Assembly (NCBI GenBank): GCA_023489065.1
Contig: JAMDCL010000005.1
Location: forward strand, 1 to 6,198
Length of the DNA stretch: 6,198 nt
Source: Deltaproteobacteria bacterium
GTDB lineage: Bacteria > JAMCPX01
Reading direction: 5' to 3'
Part shown: positions 1 through 6,107 of the stretch, one piece after another
How the letters are laid out: the number at the start of each line of letters is the position of its first letter
Position numbering within the stretch: position 1 is the first letter of the stretch
Translations under genes and position numbers: made by a program
The notes under the pieces: generated by a model
What the model saw: the letters and a program-made list of their open reading frames with translations, nothing else
Told to the model about the DNA's origin: nothing
Databases searched by the model: none

Positions 1-37
1 AATCAAGCCGGGTTGACATTGCAAACCCGGCTTGATT
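1..37. repeat. Perfect 14-bp inverted repeat inside the glycosyltransferase frame, at the window edge
   Basis: Bases 1-14 (AATCAAGCCGGGTT) are the exact reverse complement of 24-37, with a 9-nt spacer between. The stem may extend left of the window. It lies within the open frame, and the residues encoded by the left arm and spacer (AGLTLQT) suit this protein family. It could be a genuine mRNA/DNA hairpin, or a fold-back artefact if the window starts at a contig end. Confidence 0.8.
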
Positions 38-999
38 TTATTGTATTGGTTATGCCTGTAGCAGGTTGGATATTGTATTATTATCAAAGTTCTGTTGTTG
101 AGACGATACAAACACATAAACTATCGAATCTGGTCACTGTTATGTTCGTGGCATGCATAACATTCTGCTTGACGTCACCATACTTGGTTTTACATATACC
201 GGAGTTTTTACATGCGACAGTCCATGAATTTTCACGGGCACAGCATATAGATCTGATAAATGACATCTTTCACAGGAGATTTATAGCGCAGGCTATAATT
301 GTATTTCCTTTTATACTTTCCATTAGCGTTTATTTCTTTTCGCTGTATGGCATATATCTATATGCTAAGAATAAAAGGATTTATGAAGTCCTGTTTTATT
401 TTATATATCCCTTTTTATATTTTATGACAGTTACAATCGTTTCCGACAGGCCTTCTTATGCTGGCGGCGGTTATTTCTACCTCGCAATGTTGCCATTTAT
501 TATATTGCTTGGGGCCTATGGTTTTGTACAGCTTTGGGATAAAATAGAGAGGAAAGGCATAAGAAATCTGATAGCCGTGATCATTTGTATAGACGTTTTG
601 TCTGCATCGGGAAGCTTTGTCAATTCTATATATACTCATAACATGCTGGGATATTGGGTTAATAAAAATATTCCCCAAAAATCCTCGATATTGATGCTCA
701 ATTCATTCAGGCCTGTGTTTCAATGGAAATATTATGTATATCCTATATATACCGAAACCATCAAATGGTCTCCTCCTCTTAAGGATAGTATAAAAGTAAT
801 TAATCCCGGCTATGTCATAGCTACGGGTTTTGACGAATACCTTGAAGGGGGGTATAAATATTTTAACCGGTTAATGAAAGAAGATAATTATCATCAAGTC
901 GAAATATTCATGCCAAAATGCACACCATATATCTATCTTTTTTCTACATTCGTGCCAGATGTAAACAGAGGAACAATTTATGTATACAAATATAATTAA
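1..999 (+). CDS. GT39/PMT_2-like membrane glycosyltransferase, C-terminal part (5' end outside window)
   Basis: The frame is open from base 1 to a TAA at 997-999 and gives 332 residues. No credible start is visible; the TTG codons at 13 and 19 lie inside a family-type motif, so the gene begins to the left. Hydrophobic segments, counted from the codon at base 1, lie near residues 11-28, 44-64, 93-121, 129-147, 157-178 and 189-206. A soluble tail of about 125 residues follows. GLTLQTRLD near residue 4 fits the GLxxxTK/R motif of the family, and LTSPYLVL followed by a loop with EF is the usual signature of GT-C glycosyltransferases of the ArnT/PMT_2 group. GGGYFYLAMLPF fits the later R-Y-x-x-P-x-x-P-type helix start. 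Known members transfer a sugar from a polyprenyl-phosphate donor on the outer face of the cytoplasmic membrane. The catalytic acidic residues of the first periplasmic loop are outside the window, so activity and acceptor cannot be judged. It ends 43 nt before the next gene, same strand, so co-transcription is likely. Confidence 0.75.
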   Translation, partial: NQAGLTLQTRLDFIVLVMPVAGWILYYYQSSVVETIQTHKLSNLVTVMFVACITFCLTSPYLVLHIPEFLHATVHEFSRAQHIDLINDIFHRRFIAQAIIVFPFILSISVYFFSLYGIYLYAKNKRIYEVLFYFIYPFLYFMTVTIVSDRPSYAGGGYFYLAMLPFIILLGAYGFVQLWDKIERKGIRNLIAVIICIDVLSASGSFVNSIYTHNMLGYWVNKNIPQKSSILMLNSFRPVFQWKYYVYPIYTETIKWSPPLKDSIKVINPGYVIATGFDEYLEGGYKYFNRLMKEDNYHQVEIFMPKCTPYIYLFSTFVPDVNRGTIYVYKYN

Positions 1000-1042
1000 T
1001 TCCGGTTGTAAAAAAACAGATCTGTGGTTATAGAATAAATAA

Positions 1043-2575
1043 ATGAAGATACTTTTGATCAAAAGTGGAAATCTTAACACTAACGCGACAGGCATAACAC
1101 CCCCTTTAGGTTTAATGTATGTCGCATCGTATGTCAGAAAAATAAGGCGAGATGAGGTTAGAATTTTTGACATAAGATTTTATAAAGATCCGATTAATGA
1201 GATTCGACGGATTATGCGGGAGTTTTGTCCAGACACGATCGGTATCAGCGCCCTTACGCTTGAAGCGCCTGCAATGTACCAGATTGCCCGTTTTGTAAAG
1301 ACGATTACGGATGTCCCGGTGATTGTTGGCGGGCCACATGCTACATCTGCACCTGAAACAGTTCTGCAAAACAAAGACATCGATATTGTGGTCATCGGTG
1401 AAGGGGAGATTACATTTAAAGAGTTACTCGATAATCTGGATAAAGGTCAGGGGATAGATAAGGTACTTGGTATCGGATATCGGAGAGGCAACGAAATTAT
1501 ACTTACTTCACAAAGGGAATACGTAGATAATCTTGATAAACTACCTTTCCCATCATGGGATTTGATAGATATTAATAGATATGCTCATACAAAGAGTATG
1601 AGTACACCTTTTTTTCGATCAAGTTTTTTGCCCTATATGGTAATGCTGACATCGCGGGGATGTCCATTCCTATGTACGTATTGCCACAACATATTCGGCA
1701 AAAAATTCAGGGCAAGGTCTGTAGAAAATGTACTTCAGGAAATGGCAGTGTTGATCGAAAAGTATCATATCAGTGATTTTGAAATAATTGACGACATTTC
1801 TAATTTTGACAGGGAAAGGATAAAATCTATTTGTTCGGGTATTATAAAGGGAGGCTGGAAGATAAGATTCTCTTTCCCGAACGGTGTCAGGACAGACATG
1901 CTGGATGAAGAGATTGTCAGCCTTATGAGAAGAGCCGGGGCAGGAGAGATGTCCATTGCAGTAGAGACCGTTTCGCCGAGATTGCAGAAGATGATAAAGA
2001 AGAACCTGAACCTTGAGAAGGTACGACACATGATAAACTTTGCCGCTGACGAGGGAATATTTTTAAGGGGATTCTTCATGATGGGCTTCCCGACAGAGAC
2101 TGAGGAAGAAATAAAGGCCACAATAGATTTCGCATGTAATTCAAGATTGCATACGGCTTTATTTTTCATGGTGAACATGTTCAAAGGTACGGAGATATAC
2201 AAACAAGCTCAAGACACCGGAGTAGAAATACCGGAGCTCAACCTTGAGGACTTTGATTATCATGCAATGCCGTTTAATGTAAGTGCAGTATCTGACAAGC
2301 GGTTGCACAGGCTTTATTCGGGTGCTTATGTGAGATTTTATCTCAACCCTGTGAGGGTATTCAGGATCTTAAAAACGAAGGCTGTACTGCGTAATTTATT
2401 CTACAATCTAACTCATTTTCTTCCAACAATCACTTCAACTCTACTGACGGTGTTATTTCCGCTGAAAGGTAATAAACATACTGAATTGGGAAGAGGAGAT
2501 AATGCAGATACTTCGAAAACTACTCAATATCCTCCTTTTAAATCATCTAAGAATAAGCCGGTTGGTTTAAGATAG
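1043..2575 (+). CDS. B12-binding domain radical SAM protein (paralogue A)
   Basis: Encodes 510 aa. Residues 1 to about 140 form the Rossmann-like cobalamin-binding domain: a first strand MKILLIKS, then PPLGLMYVASYVR, GGPHAT and GEGEITFKELLD, all typical of B12-binding radical SAM enzymes. The radical SAM domain follows, with its [4Fe-4S] cysteines at C207, C211 and C214 (CPFLCTYC). Later come AVETVSPRLQKM and GFFMMGFPTETEEE (from residue 343), the usual beta-strand motifs of the barrel. Residues from about 425 on are basic with a hydrophobic stretch (FLPTITSTLLTVLFPL) and a low-complexity tail. The family uses SAM, and often cobalamin, for C-methylation or ring chemistry on lipids, pigments and natural products; the substrate here is unknown. 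The ATG at 1043 is fixed by alignment with the two paralogues (MK[IV]LLIKS), although no Shine-Dalgarno sequence precedes it (AGAATAAATAA). The stop is TAG. It is closest to paralogue B over the N-terminal 150 residues (about 80% identity by eye-alignment). It probably shares a transcript with the upstream glycosyltransferase. Confidence 0.92.
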   Translation: MKILLIKSGNLNTNATGITPPLGLMYVASYVRKIRRDEVRIFDIRFYKDPINEIRRIMREFCPDTIGISALTLEAPAMYQIARFVKTITDVPVIVGGPHATSAPETVLQNKDIDIVVIGEGEITFKELLDNLDKGQGIDKVLGIGYRRGNEIILTSQREYVDNLDKLPFPSWDLIDINRYAHTKSMSTPFFRSSFLPYMVMLTSRGCPFLCTYCHNIFGKKFRARSVENVLQEMAVLIEKYHISDFEIIDDISNFDRERIKSICSGIIKGGWKIRFSFPNGVRTDMLDEEIVSLMRRAGAGEMSIAVETVSPRLQKMIKKNLNLEKVRHMINFAADEGIFLRGFFMMGFPTETEEEIKATIDFACNSRLHTALFFMVNMFKGTEIYKQAQDTGVEIPELNLEDFDYHAMPFNVSAVSDKRLHRLYSGAYVRFYLNPVRVFRILKTKAVLRNLFYNLTHFLPTITSTLLTVLFPLKGNKHTELGRGDNADTSKTTQYPPFKSSKNKPVGLR

Positions 2576-2592
2576 CTTAGATTAACGCAGAA

Positions 2593-2618
2593 ACCCACCG
2601 TCTTTGACGTGGGTGGGT
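2593..2618 (+). repeat. GC-rich hairpin just after paralogue A
   Basis: ACCCACC (2593-2599) pairs with GGTGGGT (2612-2618) around a 12-nt loop. An alternative fold is ACCCAC-(bulged C)-GTC, loop TTT, GAC-GTGGGT (2593-2614). It starts 18 nt past the stop codon and has no U-run directly after it, so it is either part of the repeat cluster or a rho-independent stem lacking a tract. Confidence 0.5.
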
Positions 2619-2624
2619 ATGTAG

Positions 2625-2643
2625 AGCTGGCCTTGCCAGTTTT
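2625..2643 (+). terminator. Candidate intrinsic terminator for paralogue A
   Basis: CTGGC (2627-2631), loop CTT, GCCAG (2635-2639) form a short GC-rich stem, followed at once by TTTT at 2640-2643. Two further weak pairs (G-U, A-U) can extend the base. The stem and U-run are both short, so this is a weak call. It sits about 50 nt after the stop codon. Confidence 0.35.
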
Positions 2644-2723
2644 CTGTCATTCCCACGCAAGTGGGAATCCAGAAAAAATATTATGGCAATGATAAAGAAC
2701 TGGATTCTCGTTGGAATTTATCC
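2640..2723. repeat. dRS3-like stem-loop with a degenerate inverted partner
   Basis: Bases 2649-2668 read ATTCCC, eight bases, GGGAAT, which fits the consensus of the Neisseria dRS3 repeat (ATTCCC-N8-GGGAAT). Here the stem is a perfect 8 bp (ATTCCCAC/GTGGGAAT) closed by a GCAA tetraloop. It is extended outside by TTTTCTG (2640-2646) pairing with CAGAAAA (2670-2676). About 30 bp on, CTGGATTC (2700-2707) is the exact inverse of GAATCCAG (2665-2672) and is followed by a decayed copy (TTGGAATTTATCCC). Pairs like this are a common short dispersed repeat in Gram-negative bacteria; dRS3 copies are known integration sites for filamentous phage in Neisseria. Confidence 0.7.
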
Positions 2724-2760
2724 CGCAAAAAAAGGAGTCTATATTAGATATATTCTTAAA

Positions 2761-2833
2761 AAAATCTCCCCTGCCCCTCTTTTCCAAAGAGGGGAATTCC
2801 TCCCTTTTGTAAAGGGAGGAAGGGATGGATTTT
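2761..2833. repeat. Palindromic dispersed element made of two hairpins
   Basis: Two perfect stems lie back to back: CCCCTCTTT/AAAGAGGGG (2774-2782 with 2786-2794, loop TCC) and TTCCTCCCTTT/AAAGGGAGGAA (2797-2807 with 2811-2821, loop TGT). Both are arranged symmetrically about GGAATTCC (2793-2800). The outer ends also match, AAAATC (2761-2766) with GATTTT (2828-2833), so the whole unit is an imperfect palindrome centred near 2796.5. This is MITE-like or REP-like architecture in the convergent spacer between paralogues A and B, and it could also stop transcription from both sides. It resembles the element at 5970-6065. Confidence 0.7.
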
Positions 2834-2843
2834 GACCTTCAAC

Positions 2844-2861
2844 GTCCATACAATTATGGAC
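2844..2861 (-). terminator. Hairpin touching the stop codon of paralogue B, possible terminator
   Basis: GTCCATA (2844-2850) pairs perfectly with TATGGAC (2855-2861) around a 4-nt loop. The stem directly abuts the TAA of paralogue B (2862-2864). On the minus strand no clear U-run follows, so termination is uncertain; it may instead protect the 3' end of the mRNA. Confidence 0.35.
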
Positions 2862-4391
2862 TTATTCATATTTCTTATCCACAGCGGAAAATATTATTAT
2901 CTTTTGTTCTGTTGGTTTTGAGAGAGCATGAACTGTGTTTCTTTTCTTATTTATCTTTTTGAATTCAACGTCTACCGGTTCAAGAACTAATCGCTGGTTA
3001 CCTTTGGGTGTGAACAGGTTCTTCAGTAACACATAAAAGTAGTAAGGCAGGTCATTCCATGTAGTCTTCGCCTTCAAGATGCGGAATATCCTTTTCGGGT
3101 TAAAGTAGAATCTCATCCACGCAGTGGCATAAAGCCTGTGAAGCTTTTTATCAGATACACTGCTCGCATTGAACGATATTGCATGGTAATCGAAATCTTC
3201 ATACTTTATGACAGAAGGCATTTTGCCCATTCCCTCCACCTGGTTTGCAAGCTCTGTTCCTCCAAACGGGTTTACAAGAAAAAAGAGTGCTCCATGCATG
3301 CGGGACTTGCATGCAAAATCAATGGTGGTTTTCACTTCCTCTTCTGTTTCCGTCGGGAAGCCGAGCATAAAAAAGCCACGTACATACATACCTTCATTCA
3401 CGCAAACATCTATGATGTGTTGAACCCTCTCAAGGTTCAGGTTCTTCTTTACCATCTTTTGCAGCCGCGGAGTTGCCGTTTCGACTGCTATGGAGACCTC
3501 TGCTGTGCCTGCCTGCCGCATCAATCGAACAGCCTCATCGTCAAGCAGGTCTGTCCTGACGCCGTTCGGAAAAGAAAGTGCAACTTTCCAGCCGTTACTT
3601 ATGATGCCACGCATAATTTGCTTGAACCGTTCCCGATCAAAATTTGAAATATCATCGATAATTTCAAAATCATTGATATGATGCTTTTCTATCAATATCC
3701 TCATCTCATCGAGTACATTCTCAACAGATCGAGCCCTGAACGTTTTACCCATGATATTGTGGCAATAGGTGCAATGGAAAGGGCAACCGCGGGATGTTAA
3801 AAGCACCATATAAGGGCCATATCCTATAATACTCATACTTGCAGTCTCGGCATATTTCCCCAGTTCGATAAGGTCCCATGATGGAAAGGGTATGATGTCC
3901 AGATGCTCTATAGTGTTTCTTCGATGTGTCAATATAGTGTCGTTATCTTTTCTATAGCCGATACCATGAACCATTTCTATGCCCTGACCTTTATCCAGAT
4001 TATCAAGCAGTTCTTTGAATGTGATCTCTCCTTCTCCGATAATCACAATATCAATGTCTTCGTTTTTCATGACCTCTTCAGGTACGGACGTTGCATGTGG
4101 TCCACCGGCTATAACGGGAACATCTGTAACAATTTTGACGAAATGCGCTATCTGATACATGGCAGAAGCTTCGAGGGTAAGGGCACTTATACCGATGATA
4201 TCAGGCCCGAATTCACTGATTATATGGTAAATCTCTTTCAGAGGCTCTTTGTAAAACCGAATATCAAAGATCCTGACCTCATCACCCCTTTTATTTCTGA
4301 CATACGAGGCAATGTACATTAATCCAAGGGGTGGTGTTATGCCGATGGCGCGTGTGTTGAGGTTACCGCTTTTGATGAGAAGTATCTTCAT
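2862..4391 (-). CDS. B12-binding domain radical SAM protein (paralogue B)
   Basis: Encodes 509 aa from the ATG at 4391-4389. The frame extends 13 codons further to a GTG at 4430, but the downstream ATG gives MKILLIKSGNLNT, matching the N-termini of both paralogues, so it is preferred. No Shine-Dalgarno sequence is seen (TATAGACAAA before ATG). The order of domains is an N-terminal B12-binding Rossmann domain (PPLGLMYIASYVR, GGPHATS, GEGEITFKELLD), then a radical SAM barrel with C203, C207 and C210 (CPFHCTYC), then AVETATPRLQKM and GFFMLGFPTETEEE, then a basic C-terminal region. The N-terminal 150 residues are about 80% identical to paralogue A but about 63% to C. From GFFM onward it is closer to C (about 71%) than to A (about 62%), sharing FLVNPFG, GKM, FNASS and AW-RFYFNP. 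It converges on A and diverges from C. Substrate unknown; SAM-dependent radical chemistry is expected. Confidence 0.92.
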   Translation of the reverse strand: MKILLIKSGNLNTRAIGITPPLGLMYIASYVRNKRGDEVRIFDIRFYKEPLKEIYHIISEFGPDIIGISALTLEASAMYQIAHFVKIVTDVPVIAGGPHATSVPEEVMKNEDIDIVIIGEGEITFKELLDNLDKGQGIEMVHGIGYRKDNDTILTHRRNTIEHLDIIPFPSWDLIELGKYAETASMSIIGYGPYMVLLTSRGCPFHCTYCHNIMGKTFRARSVENVLDEMRILIEKHHINDFEIIDDISNFDRERFKQIMRGIISNGWKVALSFPNGVRTDLLDDEAVRLMRQAGTAEVSIAVETATPRLQKMVKKNLNLERVQHIIDVCVNEGMYVRGFFMLGFPTETEEEVKTTIDFACKSRMHGALFFLVNPFGGTELANQVEGMGKMPSVIKYEDFDYHAISFNASSVSDKKLHRLYATAWMRFYFNPKRIFRILKAKTTWNDLPYYFYVLLKNLFTPKGNQRLVLEPVDVEFKKINKKRNTVHALSKPTEQKIIIFSAVDKKYE

Positions 4392-4481
4392 TTTGTCTAT
4401 ATAAAAGCACAAACCTGTATTTTTTACCACAGGATTTTATTTTCTTATTGTAATAAAATATTATTATGTTAAATAAAAAAT
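4392..4481. promoter_or_regulatory. Divergent promoter region between paralogues B and C
   Basis: This 90-bp, very AT-rich spacer separates two divergent start codons, so it must hold a promoter for each gene unless one reads from farther away. A weak candidate for the plus strand is TTTACC (4423-4428), a 17-bp gap, and TATTGT (4446-4451). On the minus strand TATATA lies close to the start of B. An imperfect operator-like repeat, CCTGT (4414-4418) with ACAGG (4429-4433), lies between. Neither gene has a purine-rich Shine-Dalgarno sequence here. The promoter assignments are tentative. Confidence 0.45.
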
Positions 4482-6005
4482 ATGAAGGTACTTTTAATCA
4501 AAAGCAGCAATCTTACAGCAAGATCAAAAGGCGCAACCCCACCACTCGGGCTAATGTATATCGCATCATATATACGGCAGACCAGGCATGATCAAGTAAA
4601 AATTATCGACACAAGGCTCTATAAAGAACCCCTGAACGAAGTATATACTACCATCCTTAATTTCCAACCGGATATCGTGGGTATTGGAGCGCTTACCTTC
4701 GAGGCGCCGGCGATGTACCACATTGCACATCTGGTAAAACAACTTACGGATATACCGGTTGTTGTTGGCGGACCACACCCCACGTCTATGCCTCAGGAGG
4801 TTATGGACAATCAAGATATAGATATTGCGGTAATCGGCGAAGGGGAGGTTACGTTTAAAGACCTGCTGGACGCCTTGGAAACGGGCAAAGATTTAGCCGC
4901 GATAGACGGTATCGTTTATAGAGATCAAAACAGAGTCAGGATCAATAAACCCCGGGCATATATCGATGACCTCGATGAACTGCCGTTCCCGGCATGGGAT
5001 AGAGCAGAGCTCAAGAAATATATTAATAAATACAGCATAAACGGTATCAGGTTTCGTCCCTACATGGTCCTCCAGACATCGAGAGGATGCCCGTTCCGGT
5101 GTACGTATTGTCATAATATATTCGGCAAAAAATTCAGGGCAAGGTCTGCAGAAAATGTCCTTGCCGAAATGGAGATGCTCATTAACGAATATGGTATCCA
5201 TGATTTCATATTTTTGGATGATATACCGAACCTCGAAAAAGATCGGATAAAAACCATATTGCTGGGTATGATAGGCAGAAACTGGCAAACGAACCTTTAT
5301 TTCACCAACGGCGTACGGGCGGATATGCTTGATGACGAGATCATTCATTTGATGAAGAAGGCAGGGACCATAGAAATAGCAGTTGCTGTAGAAACCGTAT
5401 CACCGAGACTGCAAAAGATGGTGAAGAAGAACCTCAATCTTGAGAAGGTGGCAAGAATGATAGATGCTTGTGTCGACGAAGGCATGTTCGTAACCGGATT
5501 TTTTATGCTCGGTTTCCCGACAGAAACCGAAGAAGAGCTCAGGGCTACGGTAGATTTTGCCTGCAAATCAAGACTTCATCAGGCCCTCTTTTTTCTGGTC
5601 AATCCCTTTGGCGATACCGAGCTTGCACGGCAGATAGCATCGACGGGAAAGATGACCGCAAATCTCAAGCCGGAAGATTTTGATTATCATTCGATCCCTT
5701 TCAATGCCAGCAGTATGCCGGATAAAACACTCCATAGGATTTATTCTATGGCATGGATACGGTTTTATTTTAACCCTGTCAGGATTGTACGGATTTTAAA
5801 AGCGAGAAAACTGTGGCTGGATCTTCCTTACATGTTTGGATTGCTCATAAAAGACATATTTGCAGGAAAGGGAAACAAAAAACAGAACTTCAAACCGGCA
5901 GATGTTGCGTTCCTCAAGGAATCCCGTGAAAGACATCAGGGTCATATTGTAACCCCGTCCTTTAACAAATTGACTTCCTCTCCTTTGAGGAGAGGACAAA
6001 GGTGA
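4482..6005 (+). CDS. B12-binding domain radical SAM protein (paralogue C)
   Basis: Encodes 507 aa. The ATG at 4482 is set by alignment (MKVLLIKSSNL); the leader TTAAATAAAAAAT has no Shine-Dalgarno sequence. The B12-binding domain spans roughly residues 1-140 (PPLGLMYIASYIR, GGPHPTS, GEGEVTFKDLLD). The radical SAM cluster cysteines are C203, C207 and C210 (CPFRCTYC). AVETVSPRLQKM and GFFMLGFPTETEEE follow, then a basic C-terminal region ending the shared core at KGNKK. It is about 60% identical to A throughout and about 63-71% to B. The protein lacks the D-x-H-x-x-G base-off cobalamin motif, as do A and B. The last residues (TSSPLRRGQR) and the TGA stop are encoded by a palindromic repeat that starts at about 5970, so the tail is probably acquired and not conserved. 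Substrate unknown. Confidence 0.92.
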   Translation: MKVLLIKSSNLTARSKGATPPLGLMYIASYIRQTRHDQVKIIDTRLYKEPLNEVYTTILNFQPDIVGIGALTFEAPAMYHIAHLVKQLTDIPVVVGGPHPTSMPQEVMDNQDIDIAVIGEGEVTFKDLLDALETGKDLAAIDGIVYRDQNRVRINKPRAYIDDLDELPFPAWDRAELKKYINKYSINGIRFRPYMVLQTSRGCPFRCTYCHNIFGKKFRARSAENVLAEMEMLINEYGIHDFIFLDDIPNLEKDRIKTILLGMIGRNWQTNLYFTNGVRADMLDDEIIHLMKKAGTIEIAVAVETVSPRLQKMVKKNLNLEKVARMIDACVDEGMFVTGFFMLGFPTETEEELRATVDFACKSRLHQALFFLVNPFGDTELARQIASTGKMTANLKPEDFDYHSIPFNASSMPDKTLHRIYSMAWIRFYFNPVRIVRILKARKLWLDLPYMFGLLIKDIFAGKGNKKQNFKPADVAFLKESRERHQGHIVTPSFNKLTSSPLRRGQR

Positions 6006-6065
6006 GGTCTTCTTAATGAGGCCGAGACCTCATCCCTGCCTTCCCCTAAAAGGGGAAGGGGCTGA
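5970..6065. repeat. Palindromic three-hairpin element overlapping the 3' end of paralogue C
   Basis: Three stems are arranged symmetrically. TCCTCTCCT/AGGAGAGGA (5976-5984 with 5988-5996) has a 3-nt loop. TGAGGTCT/AGACCTCA (6003-6010 with 6025-6032) has a 14-nt loop. CCTTCCCCT/AGGGGAAGG (6039-6047 with 6051-6059) has loop AAA. The middle stem and the pair of outer hairpins share the same centre, 6017.5, so the element is one large imperfect palindrome. It carries the stop codon of paralogue C and may terminate transcription from both sides. Similar hairpins make up the element at 2761-2833. Confidence 0.7.
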
Positions 6066-6107
6066 AATCTTCCCGAAGAATAGGTTGTAAGACCGTGTAA
6101 GAGCGGT

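Noticed and set aside
1016..1025. Perfect 10-bp palindrome ACAGATCTGT upstream of paralogue A, with CTGTGGTTA also seen as CTGTGGTAA before paralogue B
   Set aside because: Short, differently spaced from the two start codons and absent before paralogue C; too weak to call an operator.
2731..2737. AAAGGAG resembling a ribosome binding site in the A/B spacer
   Set aside because: No start codon follows at a usable distance and no open frame continues into the palindromic element.
2576..2861. CRISPR array or small RNA gene in the hairpin-rich spacer
   Set aside because: The hairpins differ from one another and are not evenly spaced direct repeats; dispersed palindromic repeats explain them better.
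3138..3647. 169-codon plus-strand open frame opposite paralogue B
   Set aside because: It lies wholly inside a well-supported conserved gene on the other strand, and its product is Cys/Arg-rich with no family features: an antisense shadow.
4392..4430. Longer start for paralogue B at the GTG 4430-4428, adding 13 residues
   Set aside because: The added peptide has no counterpart in A or C, and the ATG at 4391 gives the shared N-terminus.
4893..5348. 151-codon minus-strand open frame opposite paralogue C
   Set aside because: It is a shadow of a conserved gene; the similar shadow frames opposite A and B mirror the paralogy of the sense genes.
6087..6107. Imperfect tandem repeat of TGTAAGA-CCG / TGTAAGAGCGG
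   Set aside because: Only two short, imperfect units, without flanking structure.
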